DNA of 64,000 bases from a candidate division KSB1 bacterium (GTDB lineage: Bacteria; Electryoneota; RPQS01). The stretch spans positions 436,001 to 500,000 of the forward strand of contig JACRMR010000002.1 of the NCBI GenBank assembly GCA_016214895.1, given 5' to 3'. Under the pieces are notes generated by a model. It was given only the letters and a program-made list of their open reading frames with translations, was not told the origin of the DNA and made no database searches. The position numbers were made by a program, and so were the translations under genes. Of this stretch, positions 35,495-44,856 are shown piece after piece. How positions within the stretch are numbered: the stretch's first letter is position 1; the number at the start of each line of letters is the position of its first letter.

Positions 35495-38380
35495 TCACTC
35501 AGAACTCGCGGTCACGCGATAGAAGCGACGAAGCGAATCCGTCGTTGTCGTAAACCAGGTTGCGCTCGTCGCACCCATCAGCGTCGGAGCGCCGAAACTT
35601 TCGTCGCCGCTCCCGTACACGCGATATTGCGGCACGCAACGCTCGCCTTCCCAGCGCAACCAAAGCTGATTCGCCCAGCGATTCGCCGTCAGATTCCGGG
35701 GCGGCGAAACATAGTAGTCCCCGAGATATTCCGAGAACCGCCCGCAGCTTGAGTCATACTCGGCGCGCCAGATCTGCACCGCTTCCTGTAAGGTCACAAA
35801 GCGAATCAAATTCAAATCAACATACGGCGCTAGCGCAAGGAAGCTGCTCCGCACGCTGTCGATGAAGCCGGGATTCACGTACTGCGCCTGCCCGAACGTC
35901 AGCGTCAGGGTGTGCATCGTCGCGGAGTCAAGCTGCCCCGCCTGTGCGCGATCCAGCAGGTCTTGCAGTCCGGTGAAGTCCGACTCATATCTGCCGACTT
36001 GCGGAAGCGGCGCGTTGTCTTCGTGCCGCAGAAAATCCTCGTTGCTCGACGGTTTCCAGATTCCCGCGATGTGAATCGTGTCCTCGTTCACGTGCAACCG
36101 AGTCCCACCGCCCCAGCCGATTTCGGCTTTCCATTGATAAGGAGGATAGTGAATCGCGGTCAGCGTGTCACGAAAATACTCCACCAGCGAACTCTCCGGC
36201 GGCAACACGATCATGCCGCCGACCACATGCGACGTCGGAACACCGGTCTGTTCCACCAAATACGCTACGTCGGCGCAGTTGTATTCGGACTCATGCGCAT
36301 GCGGATCAATGGAATACCCAAGGTCCTCGTACATCCAACGCACCACGTTCTTGTTGTTCGTGGACTCCGTGCCCGTGTCGTACGCGTCCACGGCCTGCAG
36401 AAAATTCCAATCCGATTGGTAGTTGTACCGCACGCCGCCGCCGAACAGCCCGGCCAGCATATTCGCGAACTCAACCAACGCCGTGCGGTGGTTGTTGTAG
36501 ATGATGGCGCTCGATAGATAGTCCGGATTCCCCGGCGGCTCCTCGTTGTGCGAGACGACGGACACATAAATCGGCGGCGCGTTCGGATTCAACGGCACTT
36601 CGCCGCTGGCTCCGATCGTCAGTCGCGAACCGGTTCCGGCAACCAATACCTGCGGCACCGTCAGCAATCCAAACGCATCGGAACTGACCGTCCCCGTTTG
36701 GATCACCGCGTTGTCGCTGAGCCGCTCGACTTGCCACGCGAAACCGGGACTTGCCGATGGATCGAACTGCTGCAAGCGACGCGGCGTCACGTCCACGTAG
36801 ATCGACTCTGGCGCCGCCACCGTTCCCCACATCGATTGCAGGTCATTCCGCGTCAGCGTCACCTGCCACGTGCTGTCGTTGTCCGTGATGTTCGCAAAGT
36901 TCAAGTAAGCATTGAGCGCGCCAATCGAGTCGCCGCTCGTCATGTTGCCATCACCCGGATCATGGTTCGCGCTGCAGCGCGAGAAGCCCGGATAGGAGAG
37001 ATCCCGACGGAACTGATACAGCCACTCGCTCGCGTGCTGTTCCGGCAACCAGGCCTGTGCGCCGCCGCTCTGTCCATGCCCGCGTTGATCAAAGAAGAAC
37101 ATGCACAACTGTCGTGCCGTGTCATAGTCGGCATACGTGTGAATCTTCTCCGCCCAACCCACCACCACGTCCTGCTTGCCATTAAACATCATCAGCGGCG
37201 GCAGAGCGTCAGCGGTCCGCAATTTCGCGATGGCTCCGGCGTTCAACCAAGTGTACGTGTTGTACCCGTTGCTCGCCGGAAGATTTGTCGCGACCGGCGC
37301 CCACAGCCGATCCGCCACGCGACGCTCAGCGCCGCCCGTGTTGTACGTATTCGCCGGATTCGGATCGTTCAAGAATGAAAAATCAAATTTCGGGACGGTT
37401 CCCCAGATCGCCGCAATGCGCTCCGGACGACGCAGCGCATAGAACACGGATCCGAGCGCGCCCATCGACCCGCCGAACATGTACACGCGGTTGCTGTCCA
37501 CCGGCAAATTCGCCAGCGCCCAATCCAGCGTCCAGTCCATTCGCCGCAGCGTGAAATCCATTACCGTTCCGGAATCGGGAGCGGCCGACATTCCGCCCAC
37601 ATTCCGCTGCAAATCCTCGTGATACCCGAACCAAAAGGTGTTGCGCGTGGTATCGGCAATCTCATCATCCAGCGCCAGCGTCCACTCCTCAGGGTTGCCA
37701 ACGCCACCGATCACTGCCATGTAGCTTCCGCCGCGGGCGTGCGGACGAAACAACAACGGATGCGGGCTGATTGCGCCACGGCGCACCAGCCCGAAATGAA
37801 ACGGCACCGATGCGATATTCGCCAGCGCAGGATAGGAAGGAGCGCCGAAATCACTCGCCCAGTGTACGTAAACTTCCACGGTGTTGGTTCCGGAAACCAC
37901 GGTACGCTGCAAAACCGGCGTGGGGACATGCACCTGCTCGCTGACCGGCAGTGCCAATGTGTTCTGATTGCTGACCACCGTGTCATTCTCGCCGCCGCCA
38001 TCATAGGACGTAACCGCATAGTACACCTGAGCGGATGTCATGGCACTATTCACGAACAACCCCTTGGTTGCCGAGAGCGGCAAATTCGGGATCACGGCGA
38101 AGTACTTCGCGCCGCCGCCTTCCGCCGTCTGACCCCGGGCATCCCGTGACGAGTTCTGATCGACGTTTCCCAAGGCCGAGAGTCCGCTGACGTCGATGAT
38201 CGGCGTCCCCGAGCTGTAGATGTTGTACCGTGTTTCAGCCCCGCTGACTTCATCCCATGTCAAGAAGGTCTGCCCGTCGCGGTGCAGGGCCTGCAAGCCC
38301 GTTGGTCGGGCCGGGACTGCGGCGGACCATTGTGCCGTTAACATCACCGCAAGCAAACATCTGATCCATGACTTCTGCAT
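35495..38380 (-). CDS. Secreted alpha/beta-hydrolase (esterase-like) with C-terminal deacetylase-like region
   Basis: 961 residues, signal peptide to about residue 21. Residues 25-150 look like a fibronectin type III-like unit (GLQALHRDGQTFLTWDEV, VYYAVTSYDGG). Residues 200-500 form an alpha/beta-hydrolase fold: nucleophile elbow MFGGSMGALGS, an acid candidate in NGKQDVVVGW, and a histidine in DQRGHGQSGG. Residues about 600-890 begin VSVVSHNEE and contain DPHAHESEYNCADVAYL, reminiscent of NodB-like polysaccharide deacetylases, but I cannot confirm the catalytic set. A last beta-rich unit (NRWANQLWLRWEGERC) resembles the first. There is no obvious sorting domain. It could be a carbohydrate esterase; the substrate is not predictable. 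The ATG has a GGAG 6-8 nt upstream. Transcribed alone, towards the propeller gene. Confidence 0.75.
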   Translation of the reverse strand: MQKSWIRCLLAVMLTAQWSAAVPARPTGLQALHRDGQTFLTWDEVSGAETRYNIYSSGTPIIDVSGLSALGNVDQNSSRDARGQTAEGGGAKYFAVIPNLPLSATKGLFVNSAMTSAQVYYAVTSYDGGGENDTVVSNQNTLALPVSEQVHVPTPVLQRTVVSGTNTVEVYVHWASDFGAPSYPALANIASVPFHFGLVRRGAISPHPLLFRPHARGGSYMAVIGGVGNPEEWTLALDDEIADTTRNTFWFGYHEDLQRNVGGMSAAPDSGTVMDFTLRRMDWTLDWALANLPVDSNRVYMFGGSMGALGSVFYALRRPERIAAIWGTVPKFDFSFLNDPNPANTYNTGGAERRVADRLWAPVATNLPASNGYNTYTWLNAGAIAKLRTADALPPLMMFNGKQDVVVGWAEKIHTYADYDTARQLCMFFFDQRGHGQSGGAQAWLPEQHASEWLYQFRRDLSYPGFSRCSANHDPGDGNMTSGDSIGALNAYLNFANITDNDSTWQVTLTRNDLQSMWGTVAAPESIYVDVTPRRLQQFDPSASPGFAWQVERLSDNAVIQTGTVSSDAFGLLTVPQVLVAGTGSRLTIGASGEVPLNPNAPPIYVSVVSHNEEPPGNPDYLSSAIIYNNHRTALVEFANMLAGLFGGGVRYNYQSDWNFLQAVDAYDTGTESTNNKNVVRWMYEDLGYSIDPHAHESEYNCADVAYLVEQTGVPTSHVVGGMIVLPPESSLVEYFRDTLTAIHYPPYQWKAEIGWGGGTRLHVNEDTIHIAGIWKPSSNEDFLRHEDNAPLPQVGRYESDFTGLQDLLDRAQAGQLDSATMHTLTLTFGQAQYVNPGFIDSVRSSFLALAPYVDLNLIRFVTLQEAVQIWRAEYDSSCGRFSEYLGDYYVSPPRNLTANRWANQLWLRWEGERCVPQYRVYGSGDESFGAPTLMGATSATWFTTTTDSLRRFYRVTASSE

Positions 38381-38710
38381 AATTGTCTCCGATTCAAGTA
38401 CTTAGCCGTGCGCCCGTCGCTGGCCTTCGAGCCGCGGCTGACCGTCTCGCCGCCGACTTAGCTATTGGACACAGCGGCGCCAGGCGAAGTTGAACGCCAT
38501 GTGATAATGTCGCGAGAATTCCGGCGGGTCAGGTCTAGCCAGCCGCCCGAAAAATGACCATCCAAGCGTCAGCCTGACTTACGTCCCATCCTGATCGCTG
38601 CGTTCATTACCGAATTCATACCGGGAACCCTGCCCCTTCTCGCCTCGTAAACTCTGGTATAACAATTGCAAAACTGCGGGCGGGCGAGGCAAACTCCGGG
38701 TCCGCCTGAA
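38381..38710. other. Divergent gene-free region
   Basis: 330 nt between the minus-strand hydrolase gene and the polysaccharide cluster promoter. No ORF, strong hairpin or clear minus-strand promoter was recognised. Confidence 0.5.
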
Positions 38711-38739
38711 TTGCTTCTTTGGGTTCCGGGGCGTATATT
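38711..38739 (+). promoter_or_regulatory. Promoter of the polysaccharide cluster
   Basis: TTGCTT (38711-38716), 17-nt spacer, TATATT (38734-38739). It lies about 30 nt before the ATG at 38777 and is the only good promoter seen ahead of the long co-directional cluster. Confidence 0.6.
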
Positions 38740-38776
38740 ACCAATCTGTGCAATGCAAGAATCTAACGGTAAGTTA

Positions 38777-40084
38777 ATGAATATCAAAGAGCTGCAAGAG
38801 AAGGTTCGGAACAAGACGCTGCACGTCGGCGTGATCGGATGCGGGTACGTCGGACTCCCCCTCGCGGTGGAGTTTGCCCTGAAGGGTATTCATGTCACCG
38901 GGATCGAACTCAGCGACGACAAAGTCAAACGCGTTAACGCCGGCGAGTCTTATATCCTCGACGTTCCGCAAGCGGATCTGGCCAAGGTCGTCAAGTCCGG
39001 CCACCTGAAAGCCACGACGGACTATTCGGTCATCAAGGATATCGACGCCCTCTCGATTTGTGTACCCACTCCGCTCAACAAGACCGGCGATCCCGACATT
39101 TCCTTCATCATTTCGGCGCGCGACGAAATCCTCAAGTACGCTCACAAGGGGCTGGTGCTCATTCTCGAGAGTACCACCTACCCTGGGACGACCGAAGAGC
39201 TGATCGTTACGGCATTCGAAGACAAAGGCTTCAAGATCGGCGAAGACATCTACATTGCCTTTTCCCCCGAGCGCGTCGATCCGGGCAACCCCGTTTATCA
39301 CACAAACAACACGCCCAAAGTTGTGGGCGGACACACCGACGCTTGCCTGCAGGCTGCGCTCGCCGTCTATTCGGTCATCATCGAACATCTCGTTCCCGTT
39401 TCCTCGACCAAATCCGCTGAACTCGCCAAGCTGCTCGAAAACACTTTTCGCTCAATCAACATTGGACTCGTGAATGAGCTGGCGATCATGTGCAACCTGC
39501 TCAAAGTTGATGTGTGGGAAGTGATTCAGGCCGCCGCGACCAAACCGTTCGGGTTCATGCCGTTCTACCCCGGTCCGGGGTTGGGCGGACACTGCATCCC
39601 GATCGACCCGATCTACCTGTCGTGGAAACTGAAGACACTGAAATACCGCGCGCGCTTCATCGAACTTGCCGATGACATAAACGGCGGGATGCCCGAGTAT
39701 GTGGTCACGCGAATCGCCGAAGCGCTGAACGAGCACGAGAAGTCGATCAAAGGCTCCAAAATTCTCGTCCTGGGCGTGGCCTACAAACGCGATATCGACG
39801 ACCCGCGCGAGTCGCCCTCACTGGATATCATCGAAGAACTCGATGAGCGCGGCGCGCATGTCAGCTACCACGACCCGTTTATTGCCTCAGTTCGGATCGA
39901 GGGCAAGACCCACAAGTCCGTGCCGCTGACCGAGCAGTTGATCGCGGCCTGTGACGTGATCGTGATCAGCACGGATCACACCGCTATTGATTACGCGAAT
40001 ATCGTGGCGAAGGCCAAACTGATCTTCGACGCCCGCAATGCCACCAAGCAGCTCGGACCGCGTCCCAACGTCGTGAAACTCTGA
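38777..40084 (+). CDS. UDP-N-acetylhexosamine 6-dehydrogenase (WbpA/TviB/WbpO-like)
   Basis: 435 residues from ATG 38777; the in-frame ATG at 38753 would leave a leader of only a few nucleotides. Oxidises UDP-GlcNAc or UDP-GalNAc to the uronic acid using two NAD+. The NAD-binding domain starts HVGVIGCGYVGLPLAVEFAL, the linker has FSPERVDPGN, and the catalytic cysteine is in GPGLGGHCIPIDPIYLSWK. GHCIPIDP is the form seen in N-acetylhexosamine dehydrogenases, whereas UDP-glucose dehydrogenases have GSCFPKD, as in the second dehydrogenase at 51805. First gene of the cluster. With the epimerase at 43912 and aminotransferase at 44853 it could feed UDP-GalNAcA or a 3-amino-uronic acid. Confidence 0.9.
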   Translation: MNIKELQEKVRNKTLHVGVIGCGYVGLPLAVEFALKGIHVTGIELSDDKVKRVNAGESYILDVPQADLAKVVKSGHLKATTDYSVIKDIDALSICVPTPLNKTGDPDISFIISARDEILKYAHKGLVLILESTTYPGTTEELIVTAFEDKGFKIGEDIYIAFSPERVDPGNPVYHTNNTPKVVGGHTDACLQAALAVYSVIIEHLVPVSSTKSAELAKLLENTFRSINIGLVNELAIMCNLLKVDVWEVIQAAATKPFGFMPFYPGPGLGGHCIPIDPIYLSWKLKTLKYRARFIELADDINGGMPEYVVTRIAEALNEHEKSIKGSKILVLGVAYKRDIDDPRESPSLDIIEELDERGAHVSYHDPFIASVRIEGKTHKSVPLTEQLIAACDVIVISTDHTAIDYANIVAKAKLIFDARNATKQLGPRPNVVKL

Positions 40085-40088
40085 TCGC

Positions 40089-40991
40089 GTGCGGCAGTTA
40101 GTCGGTACTATTCAACTCGTCCGTCCCGCGCAGTGGACGAAGAACCTCGTCCTGTTCGCCGCGTTACTGTTCTCGCCGGCCAAAGTCGTGATCGAGAACC
40201 CCGCGGCGATCCTGTACGTCGTCCAGGGATTTCTGGCCTTCTGCTTGCTGTCCGGCGGCGTCTATGCGTTCAATGATCTGATCGACCTGCCGGGTGACCG
40301 ACACCATCCGCGCAAGCAAAACCGCCCGCTGCCGTCCGGTCGGATCTCCCTGACGACTGCGATCGCGGTTGCCGGACTCCTGCCGGCGATCGCCGTCATT
40401 TGGGCGTTCCTGCTGGACCCGTATTTCGGGTGGATCGCCGTTGCGTATTGGACGACTAACGTTATCTACACGCTCGGACTCAAGCGCGCCGTCATCCTCG
40501 ATGTGCTGCTCCTGAGTACCGGGTTTGTCTTTCGCGCGGTCGCCGGCGTGGCCGTGATCCGCTCGTTTCTCCCGAATGTCTATCTTTCCTACTGGTTGAT
40601 CCTGTGCGCTTTCCTGCTCTCGCTGTTCCTGGCGCTGGCCAAACGACGGCACGAAATCGCTACACTCGGCGAGGCCGCCGCCGCGCACCGTGCCAGCCTC
40701 GCGCACTATAACCTTGCCTTCATCGACCAGATGCTCGCCACGCTCACGGCGGCGACCATGGTTTCCTACAGCCTGTACACCATTTCCGACGACACCTTTC
40801 AACATTACGGCACGCGCGACCTGTTCTGGACGCTGCCGTTCGTCGTTTACGGACTGTTCCGGTACCTGTACCTGATCTACTACAAGAGCGAGGGCGGCGA
40901 TCCCTCGAGCCTGCTGGTGCGCGACAAGCCCACGCTGATCAATGTTGCTCTGTGGGGAATCGCCTCCGCTTCAATTGTCTATTTGAGATGA
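40089..40991 (+). CDS. Decaprenyl-phosphate phosphoribosyltransferase-like UbiA prenyltransferase
   Basis: 300 residues, about nine membrane helices. Starts at GTG 40089, four bases after the preceding stop. The first aspartate motif of the UbiA family is NDLIDLPGDRHHPRKQNRPL. The opening RPAQWTKNLVLFAALLFSP is characteristic of the branch that includes mycobacterial Rv3806c, which transfers 5-phosphoribose from PRPP to decaprenyl phosphate on the way to lipid-linked arabinose. No DprE1/DprE2 epimerase genes are adjacent, so a pentose other than arabinose, or ribose itself, is possible. It sits second in the polysaccharide cluster, consistent with a lipid-linked sugar donor. Confidence 0.82.
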   Translation: MRQLVGTIQLVRPAQWTKNLVLFAALLFSPAKVVIENPAAILYVVQGFLAFCLLSGGVYAFNDLIDLPGDRHHPRKQNRPLPSGRISLTTAIAVAGLLPAIAVIWAFLLDPYFGWIAVAYWTTNVIYTLGLKRAVILDVLLLSTGFVFRAVAGVAVIRSFLPNVYLSYWLILCAFLLSLFLALAKRRHEIATLGEAAAAHRASLAHYNLAFIDQMLATLTAATMVSYSLYTISDDTFQHYGTRDLFWTLPFVVYGLFRYLYLIYYKSEGGDPSSLLVRDKPTLINVALWGIASASIVYLR

Positions 40992-41008
40992 TCACGGGGA
41001 GATGTACA

Positions 41009-42493
41009 ATGAACTCCCGAACCGGACTCACAATCTCATTGCTGATCGTCTTGCTCGCGCTGTCGCTCGGATGCAAGAAGAAGGAAGACACGAAGAGCGG
41101 GTTATCCGGCCGGGTCTCCGTTGAGGGGGGGTCCGTCGAAGGTGTGACCGTTGAGATCTTCGAAGAACCGAGCTACGGAGACGCCGAAGTTTGGTACTAT
41201 ACCAACCGGGAACGGTCCGTCGGATTTCAATACTCGGCACCCGCCGCGTTTGACTGGCGGCGTGACGGCCGCCTGCTGTTGAGCCGAATCACGACGGACG
41301 CGGACGGACGATTCAATTTCCCCGACCTGGCCGAGAACAACTACATTCTTGTCGTCCGGCGCGACGGCTTTGGATGGTCAGTGCCGCGGTTGATCGAATT
41401 GCGCGGCGAAAGTCTGGACCTTGGTGTCATCCCGCTCTATGCCGAGACGCTCGTTCCCCAGACGCCACTCTCCGGAGACGTCACCTGGCAAGGCAACGGC
41501 CGGCACTACGTGCTCGAAGGTGATCTCAACATCCCCGTCGGGGTGTCGCTCACCATCGAGCCGGGGGCGTTCGTTCGCGTTGACGAACCCAATCGCATCG
41601 TGGTCAGCGGGGCGCTGAGCGCTACCGGCACCGTTGACGCGTATGTCTCGTTTACCTCGACTTTTCTCGCCCCCAGCCCCTATGACTGGGATGGCGTGAT
41701 CTTTCTGCCCGGGGCTGAACGGCCGACCTTTGCCTACTGCCGCTTCGACTATGCCACGAGCGCCGTCCGCGTGCAAACCAACGGCGCCACATTCGATAAC
41801 TGTTTCTTCAGCAACCTCGCCAGCAAGGCAATCGACTGCACCAGCCAGCTCCTTGGCGAGACCGTATCCCTCACGCGATGTGTCTTCGACCATGTGAGTC
41901 TCGATTTCCGCGTCTACGGGATTTCGACGGTGGATGTTCAGCACAATATCTTCTTCAGCGCCCGCACATTTGCCGTGAGCCTGCAAAGCGTCCGCGACGG
42001 CGAAATCTTCTGTAACTGGTTCCAGGACTGCGGCCGATTTGATACCTCCACAACCGAGCGGTCCGGGGTCATGCTGCTCGATGATATCCAGAATGTCGAG
42101 GTCTATCGGAACCATGTACTGCAATCCGCGTACGCCTTTGACCTCGGCTCCCGCGTCGATTCCACCGTCCTGATTCATCATAACATGCTGCGCTCCATCA
42201 ATCGCGTGATGAACGTCGGGGTCACCGAAGAGCAATTGGGAGCGACCTACCCGTCGTTCAATCAGAATTGCATGATCTCGATCGACAAGATCAATGTGAT
42301 CGTGAATTCGTGCCATATCAATACGCACAATATCGATTGCACCGACAACTACTGGAACACCAACAGCGCCGACGTGGTGCTGCGCGTGATGATTCTGGAT
42401 TGCCGCGATAATCCCGAGGGCTTCATTAGCTTCGTGGAATATGAACCGATTCTGGACCAGTGTTCCGGCGACGTCGGCATCTGTCCTAATTAA
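41009..42493 (+). CDS. Lipoprotein with carboxypeptidase-like and parallel beta-helix domains
   Basis: 494 residues from ATG 41009. Signal sequence with lipobox LSLGC, acylated Cys near residue 22, followed by a KKKED linker. Residues 35-135 form a carboxypeptidase-regulatory-like beta-sandwich (SGRVSVEGGSVEGVTVEIFE, TDADGRFNFPDL). The rest is a right-handed parallel beta-helix with NosD/pectate-lyase-like turns: DLNIPVGVSLTIEPGAFVRV, DWDGVIFLPGAERPTFAYC, RSGVMLLDDIQNVEVYRNHV. Beta-helices of this kind bind or cleave polysaccharide, but no lyase or hydrolase active site is recognisable. An open frame runs upstream to 40952 inside the prenyltransferase gene, which is not coding here. The protein probably handles the glycan in the periplasm or at the surface. 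Confidence 0.8.
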   Translation: MNSRTGLTISLLIVLLALSLGCKKKEDTKSGLSGRVSVEGGSVEGVTVEIFEEPSYGDAEVWYYTNRERSVGFQYSAPAAFDWRRDGRLLLSRITTDADGRFNFPDLAENNYILVVRRDGFGWSVPRLIELRGESLDLGVIPLYAETLVPQTPLSGDVTWQGNGRHYVLEGDLNIPVGVSLTIEPGAFVRVDEPNRIVVSGALSATGTVDAYVSFTSTFLAPSPYDWDGVIFLPGAERPTFAYCRFDYATSAVRVQTNGATFDNCFFSNLASKAIDCTSQLLGETVSLTRCVFDHVSLDFRVYGISTVDVQHNIFFSARTFAVSLQSVRDGEIFCNWFQDCGRFDTSTTERSGVMLLDDIQNVEVYRNHVLQSAYAFDLGSRVDSTVLIHHNMLRSINRVMNVGVTEEQLGATYPSFNQNCMISIDKINVIVNSCHINTHNIDCTDNYWNTNSADVVLRVMILDCRDNPEGFISFVEYEPILDQCSGDVGICPN

Positions 42494-42502
42494 CTCTGCA
42501 TC

Positions 42503-43915
42503 GTGCAATATATCGGCAAAGATGTCCTGACGCAGGGCTCGCTCCTGCATCTGAACAAGAAACTCGCGTGGGAACGCCTGCGGTCACGGGCCAAACAGGG
42601 CATCCGCAAGGCGCAGCGCGCCGGAATTCGCGTCGTCGAGTCGCGTGACCTCGACCTGATGGCGAAGGTCTGGTACAATCCCGACACACTTTGTACCGCG
42701 CTGGAACCGGAACAGAAAATGTTCCTGTCCTATGTCGGCGACGAACTCTGCGGCGGCATTATCGTCACCCCGGTCACCAGCAGTACGCTCTTCTATCACT
42801 ACGGTGGCACGAACGAACTGGGCCGCCAGATCGAAGCGAACTCCTACCTGTTCTGGTATATCGTCGAGCAATTCGAGCAGAGCGACTTCCGCTATCTCGA
42901 TGTCGGTGTCAGCTTTCGTCCTGCCCTGCAGCACTACTTCCAGAAATACTGCACGCAGCCTTATCCGATCCTGTTCCGCCCACCACCGGAAGACTCCCGC
43001 CCGCGCATCGCACTCGGACCCTTTACGACCCCCGATCTTGATTGGCAGGAACAGCAGCAGGTCGCGATCAACACCGTGCTCAGCGAGTATTTCGAAGCGG
43101 AGTTCACCTACCTCCCAAGTTGGGAGTTCGCCTTGCAGTCGGCGTTTCGTGCTCTGCAATTGCCGAAAGACGCGCGGATCGGCGTCTGGTCGTCGCACGG
43201 AATCGACGCCTATCTGAACTTGCTGCTGAACCTGTTCGGTGACCGTTACAGGTTTAGCGCCGAATCGCGCGAGTGTGATGCGGTTCTGGTCTGTCATCGC
43301 TGGGGCAAGCTCTGCGAGGCCGCCGAGTCGTTGACCGCGCTCTCTGTTCCGTTGATCGAAGACTGCCGCGACTGGATCCCCGGCGATGATCAGGCCGCCA
43401 ACGCCGGCCACTTCGGCAAGTACGCGGTGTTCGATTTCGCGCGCTGGTTCCCGCTGCAGTTCGGGGCGGCGCTGGTCGGCGAATATTTTGCGGATCAACA
43501 GGTGTGGGACGACTTCCATTGTCTCGACGTAACCAAACGGAATACGGTCCGCGAGGCCTTGCAACTGCACTGGCCGCGCCGGGCGGAGTATGCCCGCCGG
43601 CGCGCCGCGAATTGGAATCGCTATCGCGACCTGTTCGACCTGCTCGGCATGAAGTATCTCCCGGCGCACCCCCATGCCTCACCCGCGGCCTTCGTCCTGC
43701 GCGCTGAAGGACCCTACCCGGCGACCGCGATCGGCGAACGCCTGCGCGAATTCGGTGTGAGCTGCGAATCCGATCGACACGAAAACCTCGTGGCACTGCC
43801 TTGTCACGCACAGCTGCGTGAACGCCACATCGATTACATTTTCGGCGCATTCCGCGGCATGGTCAATCCCTGCCATACCTACGTGAGAAAAGACCCGGAG
43901 ACGGAGCACGCATGA
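42503..43915 (+). CDS. Fusion of a GNAT/FemAB-like domain and a DegT-like domain lacking the PLP lysine
   Basis: 470 residues from GTG 42503, 9 nt after the lipoprotein stop. Residues about 10-165 resemble acyl- or aminoacyl-transferases of the GNAT/FemAB group (RSRAKQGIRKAQRAGIRVVE, MFLSYVGDELCGGIIV, YHYGGTNELGRQIEANSYL, YLDVGVSF). Residues about 180-460 follow the DegT/DnrJ/EryC1 order: a SAFRAL helix, VPLIEDCRDWIPG where active members have IEDAxQAxGA, then AVFDFARWFPLQFGAALVG where active members have SFYPTKNLGxxGDGG. The Schiff-base lysine position is therefore not Lys, so this half is probably not a working aminotransferase. The stop overlaps the next gene (ATGA). A modifying acyltransferase with a sugar-nucleotide-binding pseudoenzyme is one reading; function unknown. 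Confidence 0.65.
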   Translation: MQYIGKDVLTQGSLLHLNKKLAWERLRSRAKQGIRKAQRAGIRVVESRDLDLMAKVWYNPDTLCTALEPEQKMFLSYVGDELCGGIIVTPVTSSTLFYHYGGTNELGRQIEANSYLFWYIVEQFEQSDFRYLDVGVSFRPALQHYFQKYCTQPYPILFRPPPEDSRPRIALGPFTTPDLDWQEQQQVAINTVLSEYFEAEFTYLPSWEFALQSAFRALQLPKDARIGVWSSHGIDAYLNLLLNLFGDRYRFSAESRECDAVLVCHRWGKLCEAAESLTALSVPLIEDCRDWIPGDDQAANAGHFGKYAVFDFARWFPLQFGAALVGEYFADQQVWDDFHCLDVTKRNTVREALQLHWPRRAEYARRRAANWNRYRDLFDLLGMKYLPAHPHASPAAFVLRAEGPYPATAIGERLREFGVSCESDRHENLVALPCHAQLRERHIDYIFGAFRGMVNPCHTYVRKDPETEHA

Positions 43916-44856
43916 GTGCACACAATTACCTCGTGACAGGTGGCGCGGGTTTCATCGGTTCGAATATCGTGGAAGAGCTCCTGGCTCGAGGACAGCGCGT
44001 CGCGGTATTCGACAACTTCAGTACCGGCAAACGCGAGAATCTGGCGCCATTACTCAGCGACATCGAACTCGTCGAGGCGGATCTGCGGGATTTCGACGCC
44101 GTCAAGCGCGCCTGCCAGGGCCGAGATTTCGTCTTGCACCAGGCCGCGCTCGGTTCCGTCCCGCGATCGGTGGCGGACCCCGAGACGTCCCACGAGGTCA
44201 ATATCACCGGGACCCTCAATGTGCTGATGGCCGCGCGTGACGCCGGCGTTAAGCGAGTCGTCGCCGCGTCGTCGTCTTCCGTTTACGGCGATACGCCGAC
44301 GCTGCCCAAAGTCGAGTCGATGACCGTGCTGCCGATGTCGCCCTATGCGGTAACTAAACTCGCGTCCGAAAAATACTGTGCCGCCTTTTTCAAGGTCTAT
44401 GGCCTGGAGACCGTCGCGCTGCGCTACTTCAATATCTTCGGCCCGCGGCAGGATCCCAACGGCCAGTACGCCGCCGTCATTCCGCGCTTCATCACCGCGC
44501 TCATGAACGGACAACAGCCGACGATCTATGGCGACGGCTCGCAATCGCGCGACTTCACCTTCGTCAGCCTCGCTGTGACCGCCAACCTGCTCGCGTGCGA
44601 AGCGCCCCATGTCGCCGGAGAATTCTACAACGTTGCCTGCGGGGGACAATATTCCCTGCTCGACGTCCTCAGAGAAATCAACCGACAGCTTGGCACGGCA
44701 ATCGAGCCGCGCCACGAACCTGCCCGCCGCGGTGACGTGATGCACTCACGCGCCGATATTTCCAAAATCCAAGCCGCTATGAATTACCACCCCGCCGTCA
44801 GCCTGCAATCCGGTATGGAACGCACCGTCGCGCACTTCGTACAGGTGGCCGCATGA
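43912..44856 (+). CDS. UDP-N-acetylhexosamine 4-epimerase-like (WbpP/TviC type)
   Basis: 314 residues, extended short-chain dehydrogenase. NAD motif GGAGFIGSN; catalytic SSSSVYG with Tyr-Lys in SPYAVTKLASEKYC; substrate loop YFNIFGPRQDPNGQYAAVIP; TIYGDGSQSRDF. These features match the 4-epimerases that act on UDP-GlcNAc or UDP-GlcNAcA rather than plain GalE. Start ATG overlaps the previous stop by 4 nt, and its own end overlaps the aminotransferase gene by 4 nt. Together with the dehydrogenase at 38777 it would make UDP-GalNAcA-type sugars. Confidence 0.88.
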   Translation: MSAHNYLVTGGAGFIGSNIVEELLARGQRVAVFDNFSTGKRENLAPLLSDIELVEADLRDFDAVKRACQGRDFVLHQAALGSVPRSVADPETSHEVNITGTLNVLMAARDAGVKRVVAASSSSVYGDTPTLPKVESMTVLPMSPYAVTKLASEKYCAAFFKVYGLETVALRYFNIFGPRQDPNGQYAAVIPRFITALMNGQQPTIYGDGSQSRDFTFVSLAVTANLLACEAPHVAGEFYNVACGGQYSLLDVLREINRQLGTAIEPRHEPARRGDVMHSRADISKIQAAMNYHPAVSLQSGMERTVAHFVQVAA

